A stretch of 6,043 nt of DNA, from assembly GCA_040905145.1 (NCBI GenBank), contig JBBDSC010000134.1, positions 1 to 6,043 of the forward strand. The letters are read 5' to 3'. Source of the stretch: DATGMS01 sp040905145. GTDB taxonomy: Bacteria; Bacteroidota; Bacteroidia; Cytophagales; Cyclobacteriaceae. Numbering within the stretch: position 1 is the stretch's first letter; the number at the start of each line of letters is the position of its first letter. Below, in pieces: positions 4,273 to 6,043 of the stretch. The translations under genes were made by a program, and so were the position numbers. The notes beneath the pieces are model-generated. The model worked only from the letters and a program-made list of their open reading frames with translations, made no database searches and had not been told where the DNA came from.

Positions 4273-5055
4273 ATGTCTTTATTATTATTTGACCTTAAGG
4301 GTAAAAGAGCACTTATAACTGGGGGTACACAAGGCATTGGTTATGCAATTGCAAAAGGACTTGGGGAAGCGGGAGCCACAGTTATAATAAATGCAAGAAA
4401 CCAGGAAAAACTGGATAAGAGTATCCGGAAATTCCGCACATCAGGCCTCGAGGCAAAGGGTTCTTTATTCGATGTTACAAATGCTGAAAGTGTAAAAGAA
4501 GCAATAGCCCATATTGAAAGTAATATAGGTCCCATTGATATATTGGTAAACAACGCAGGCATCATCAAACGGGCACCTACTGAAGATTTGGAAGAAAAAG
4601 ATTGGGACATTGTTGTTCAGACTAATTTGACGGCCCCTTTCATGGTATCCAAATATGTGGGAAAACATATGATCAAGCGTAAAAGTGGTAAAATAATCAA
4701 TATTTGCTCATTAATGAGTGAACTGGGGCGGGATACTGTATCGGCTTATTCGGCCGCCAAAGGTGGCCTTAAAATGTTTACTCGAAATCTTGCAACAGAA
4801 TGGGCTCCACACAATATACAAGTGAACGGAATCGGCCCCGGATATATCGCTACCCCTATCAATACCTCATATAGGGATCCGGACAATCCATTAAACAATT
4901 ATATCATCAGCCGGACACCCGCAGGTCGATGGGGTACACCGGATGACTTGATTGGTGCGGCTGTTTTCTTGGCATCCGGGGCCTCCGATTTTGTGAACGG
5001 ACAGATTGTATATGTGGATGGTGGCCTGCTTACAACATTTGGAAAACCTTATTAG
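4273..5055 (+). CDS. SDR-family oxidoreductase, gluconate 5-dehydrogenase-like
   Basis: This 260-residue classical short-chain dehydrogenase has the full motif set: TGGTQGIG (16-23) for cofactor binding, NNAG (93-96), and the catalytic residues Asn118, Ser146, Tyr159 and Lys163 (YSAAK). The block NICSLMSELGRDT and the later TPAGRWG, LIGAAVFLAS and SDFVNG segments closely resemble gluconate 5-dehydrogenase (IdnO), which interconverts gluconate and 5-ketogluconate. Arg42 after the second beta strand (NARN) suggests NADP(H) preference. The ATG at 4273 puts the Rossmann fold at the usual distance from the N-terminus; an ATG five bases upstream is out of frame. The gene is first in a tight operon, seven bases ahead of the FAH-fold gene. 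Given the neighbours, it more likely oxidises a sugar or sugar acid feeding the 2-keto-3-deoxy acid branch than gluconate itself. The exact substrate is unknown. Confidence 0.88.
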   Translation: MSLLLFDLKGKRALITGGTQGIGYAIAKGLGEAGATVIINARNQEKLDKSIRKFRTSGLEAKGSLFDVTNAESVKEAIAHIESNIGPIDILVNNAGIIKRAPTEDLEEKDWDIVVQTNLTAPFMVSKYVGKHMIKRKSGKIINICSLMSELGRDTVSAYSAAKGGLKMFTRNLATEWAPHNIQVNGIGPGYIATPINTSYRDPDNPLNNYIISRTPAGRWGTPDDLIGAAVFLASGASDFVNGQIVYVDGGLLTTFGKPY

Positions 5056-5062
5056 ATTAAAA

Positions 5063-5905
5063 ATGCTATACAGACTTTATAAAACTAAAAGAGGAATATT
5101 GATAAAGCATGAAGATGATTATTTTCTGTTAAAGAACATGGATTGGAATGAATTTATTAATGATGACAATCTTCATCAAAAGATTGCTGCTGCCATATCT
5201 TCCGGGATTAAATCCAATAATGGCACTCAACTGATTTTGCATGAACTTCTGGCTCCCATCGACAGGCAGGAAATATGGGCATCAGGGGTTACTTATTACA
5301 GGAGCAAAGAAGCCAGAATGGAAGAGGCAAAAAATGCGGGAGGCGCAACTTTTTATGATAGGGTGTATGAAGCCGATAGGCCCGAATTGTTTTTTAAGGC
5401 TACAGCACAAAGAACGGTGGGCTCAGGAGAATACGTAAATATAAGAAAGGACTCCGATTGGGATGTTCCCGAACCTGAACTGACGCTTTTCATTACTTCC
5501 AATGCCAAAATTGTCGGCTACACGATAGGGAATGATATGAGTTCCAGGAGTATAGAAGGTGAAAACCCGCTTTATCTCCCGCAAGCCAAAGTGTATGAAA
5601 AAAGCGCAGGTTTGGGCCCCTGTCTGAGTGTACCCAAAGAACTGCTCAGCCCCGACACGTCAATCACGATGGAAATCATCAGAAACGGGCATTCAGAATT
5701 TTTGGATAGTATAGCCATTGATAAGATGAAAAGGGAACACACCGAACTAGTGCAATATCTTTTTATGGAGTGCATTTTTCCATATGGGTGTTTTTTAATG
5801 ACTGGTACAGGGATGGTTCCGCCCAAAGAATTCACATTGCGATCAGAAGATGAAATCAGGATAACAATAGATAACATAGGAACTTTAATTAACCGTGTGA
5901 ATTAA
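5063..5905 (+). CDS. FAH-family protein, probable 2-keto-3-deoxy-pentonate dehydratase
   Basis: This 280-residue protein belongs to the fumarylacetoacetate hydrolase superfamily. The metal site is visible as Glu137 and Glu139 (VPEPEL) and Asp158 (GNDMSSRS); LPQAK with Lys176, LGPC (184-187) and MTGTGMVPP (246-254) are further family blocks. The ASGVTYYRSKEAR segment (73-85) and the N-terminus beginning MLYRLYKT recall the 2-dehydro-3-deoxy-D-arabinonate dehydratase / XylX-like branch, which converts 2-keto-3-deoxy-pentonates to 2,5-dioxopentanoate. The ATG at 5063 is chosen because it lies 7 bp after the SDR stop codon; an ATG at 5006 would add 19 residues overlapping the SDR gene that do not look family-like. 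The following gene starts 8 bp downstream and resembles the enzyme that would consume its product, which supports the assignment. Alternatives within the superfamily, such as hydrolases of acylpyruvates or a 2-keto-3-deoxy-fuconate enzyme, are less consistent with the neighbours. Confidence 0.8.
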   Translation: MLYRLYKTKRGILIKHEDDYFLLKNMDWNEFINDDNLHQKIAAAISSGIKSNNGTQLILHELLAPIDRQEIWASGVTYYRSKEARMEEAKNAGGATFYDRVYEADRPELFFKATAQRTVGSGEYVNIRKDSDWDVPEPELTLFITSNAKIVGYTIGNDMSSRSIEGENPLYLPQAKVYEKSAGLGPCLSVPKELLSPDTSITMEIIRNGHSEFLDSIAIDKMKREHTELVQYLFMECIFPYGCFLMTGTGMVPPKEFTLRSEDEIRITIDNIGTLINRVN

Positions 5906-5913
5906 AAGAAAAG

Positions 5914-6043
5914 ATGATAACTGGAAAACAATATATTGGAAATGAACTTTCCGAGGAAGGAAATAAAACTTTTCAGGCCATAAACCCTGGTACAGGGGAA
6001 AAACTTCCCTACCAATTTTTAGAATCAACAGAAAAGGAAGTAA
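5914..6043 (+). CDS. Aldehyde dehydrogenase, probable 2,5-dioxovalerate dehydrogenase (5' part)
   Basis: Only the first 43 codons are in the window; the gene runs off the right edge. The sequence MITGKQYIGNELS followed by an INPGTGEKLP-type segment is the N-terminal start of the aldehyde dehydrogenase superfamily. The opening, with EGNKTFQAINP, is most like 2,5-dioxovalerate (alpha-ketoglutarate semialdehyde) dehydrogenases, which oxidise 2,5-dioxopentanoate to 2-oxoglutarate with NAD(P)+. The catalytic Cys and Glu lie beyond the window and cannot be checked. The ATG is 8 bp after the FAH-family stop codon, in an A/G-rich spacer, so the two genes are almost certainly co-transcribed. The superfamily is near certain from the N-terminus; the exact substrate class rests largely on the neighbour. 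Confidence 0.75.
   Translation, partial: MITGKQYIGNELSEEGNKTFQAINPGTGEKLPYQFLESTEKEV

Noticed and set aside
5006..5062. Upstream ATG adding 19 residues to the FAH-family protein
   Set aside because: It overlaps the 3' end of the SDR gene, and the added residues do not resemble family N-termini. The ATG at 5063 gives normal operon spacing.
1..6043. CRISPR array
   Set aside because: No regularly spaced direct repeats of 23-40 bp are present; the tandem units found are 7 bp and degenerate.

Overview
The window looks like chromosomal DNA from a member of the Bacteroidota, probably a Cytophagales/Cyclobacteriaceae-type bacterium. The reasons are AT-rich intergenic DNA without clear Shine-Dalgarno sequences, several matches to the Bacteroidota -7 promoter element TAnnTTTG, closest-looking family members for the proteins, and long intergenic stretches full of degenerate heptamer repeats and palindromes. 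The taxonomic call is an inference; no rRNA or other marker gene is present.

Layout. Bases 1-590 hold no convincing gene but contain a strong hairpin (158-217) and a long imperfect inverted repeat (215-417). Next is a short tatA-type gene (598-795, +) with a plausible promoter and a terminator-like hairpin. A 492-residue SLC13/DASS anion transporter follows (1000-2478, +). It converges on a group III truncated hemoglobin gene (2523-2918, -), with only 44 bp between them, part of it a degenerate 7-bp repeat. Bases 2919-4272 form a 1.35-kb gene-poor zone. It holds two diverged copies of one intergenic palindromic repeat, a cluster of small hairpins, heptamer tracts, and the decayed 3' end of an aldo/keto reductase gene on the minus strand.

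From 4273 to the right edge runs a tightly packed plus-strand operon: an SDR oxidoreductase resembling gluconate 5-dehydrogenase, a fumarylacetoacetate-hydrolase (FAH) fold protein resembling 2-keto-3-deoxy-pentonate dehydratases, and the start of an aldehyde dehydrogenase resembling 2,5-dioxovalerate (alpha-ketoglutarate semialdehyde) dehydrogenase. Together they suggest a non-phosphorylative, Weimberg-like route: a sugar or sugar acid is oxidised, the 2-keto-3-deoxy acid is dehydrated to 2,5-dioxopentanoate, and this is oxidised to 2-oxoglutarate. The sugar-acid dehydratase and lactonase expected for a full route are not in the window and may lie beyond its right edge. Upstream of the operon, a TAnnTTTG element overlaps an exact TTGAT-N4-ATCAA palindrome, which is the FNR-type consensus, so a regulator may act there.

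No strikingly new protein system is visible. The most unusual material is the structured non-coding DNA: the 203-bp inverted-repeat unit on the left, the two-copy palindromic repeat family in the middle, and three separate degenerate heptamer tracts.
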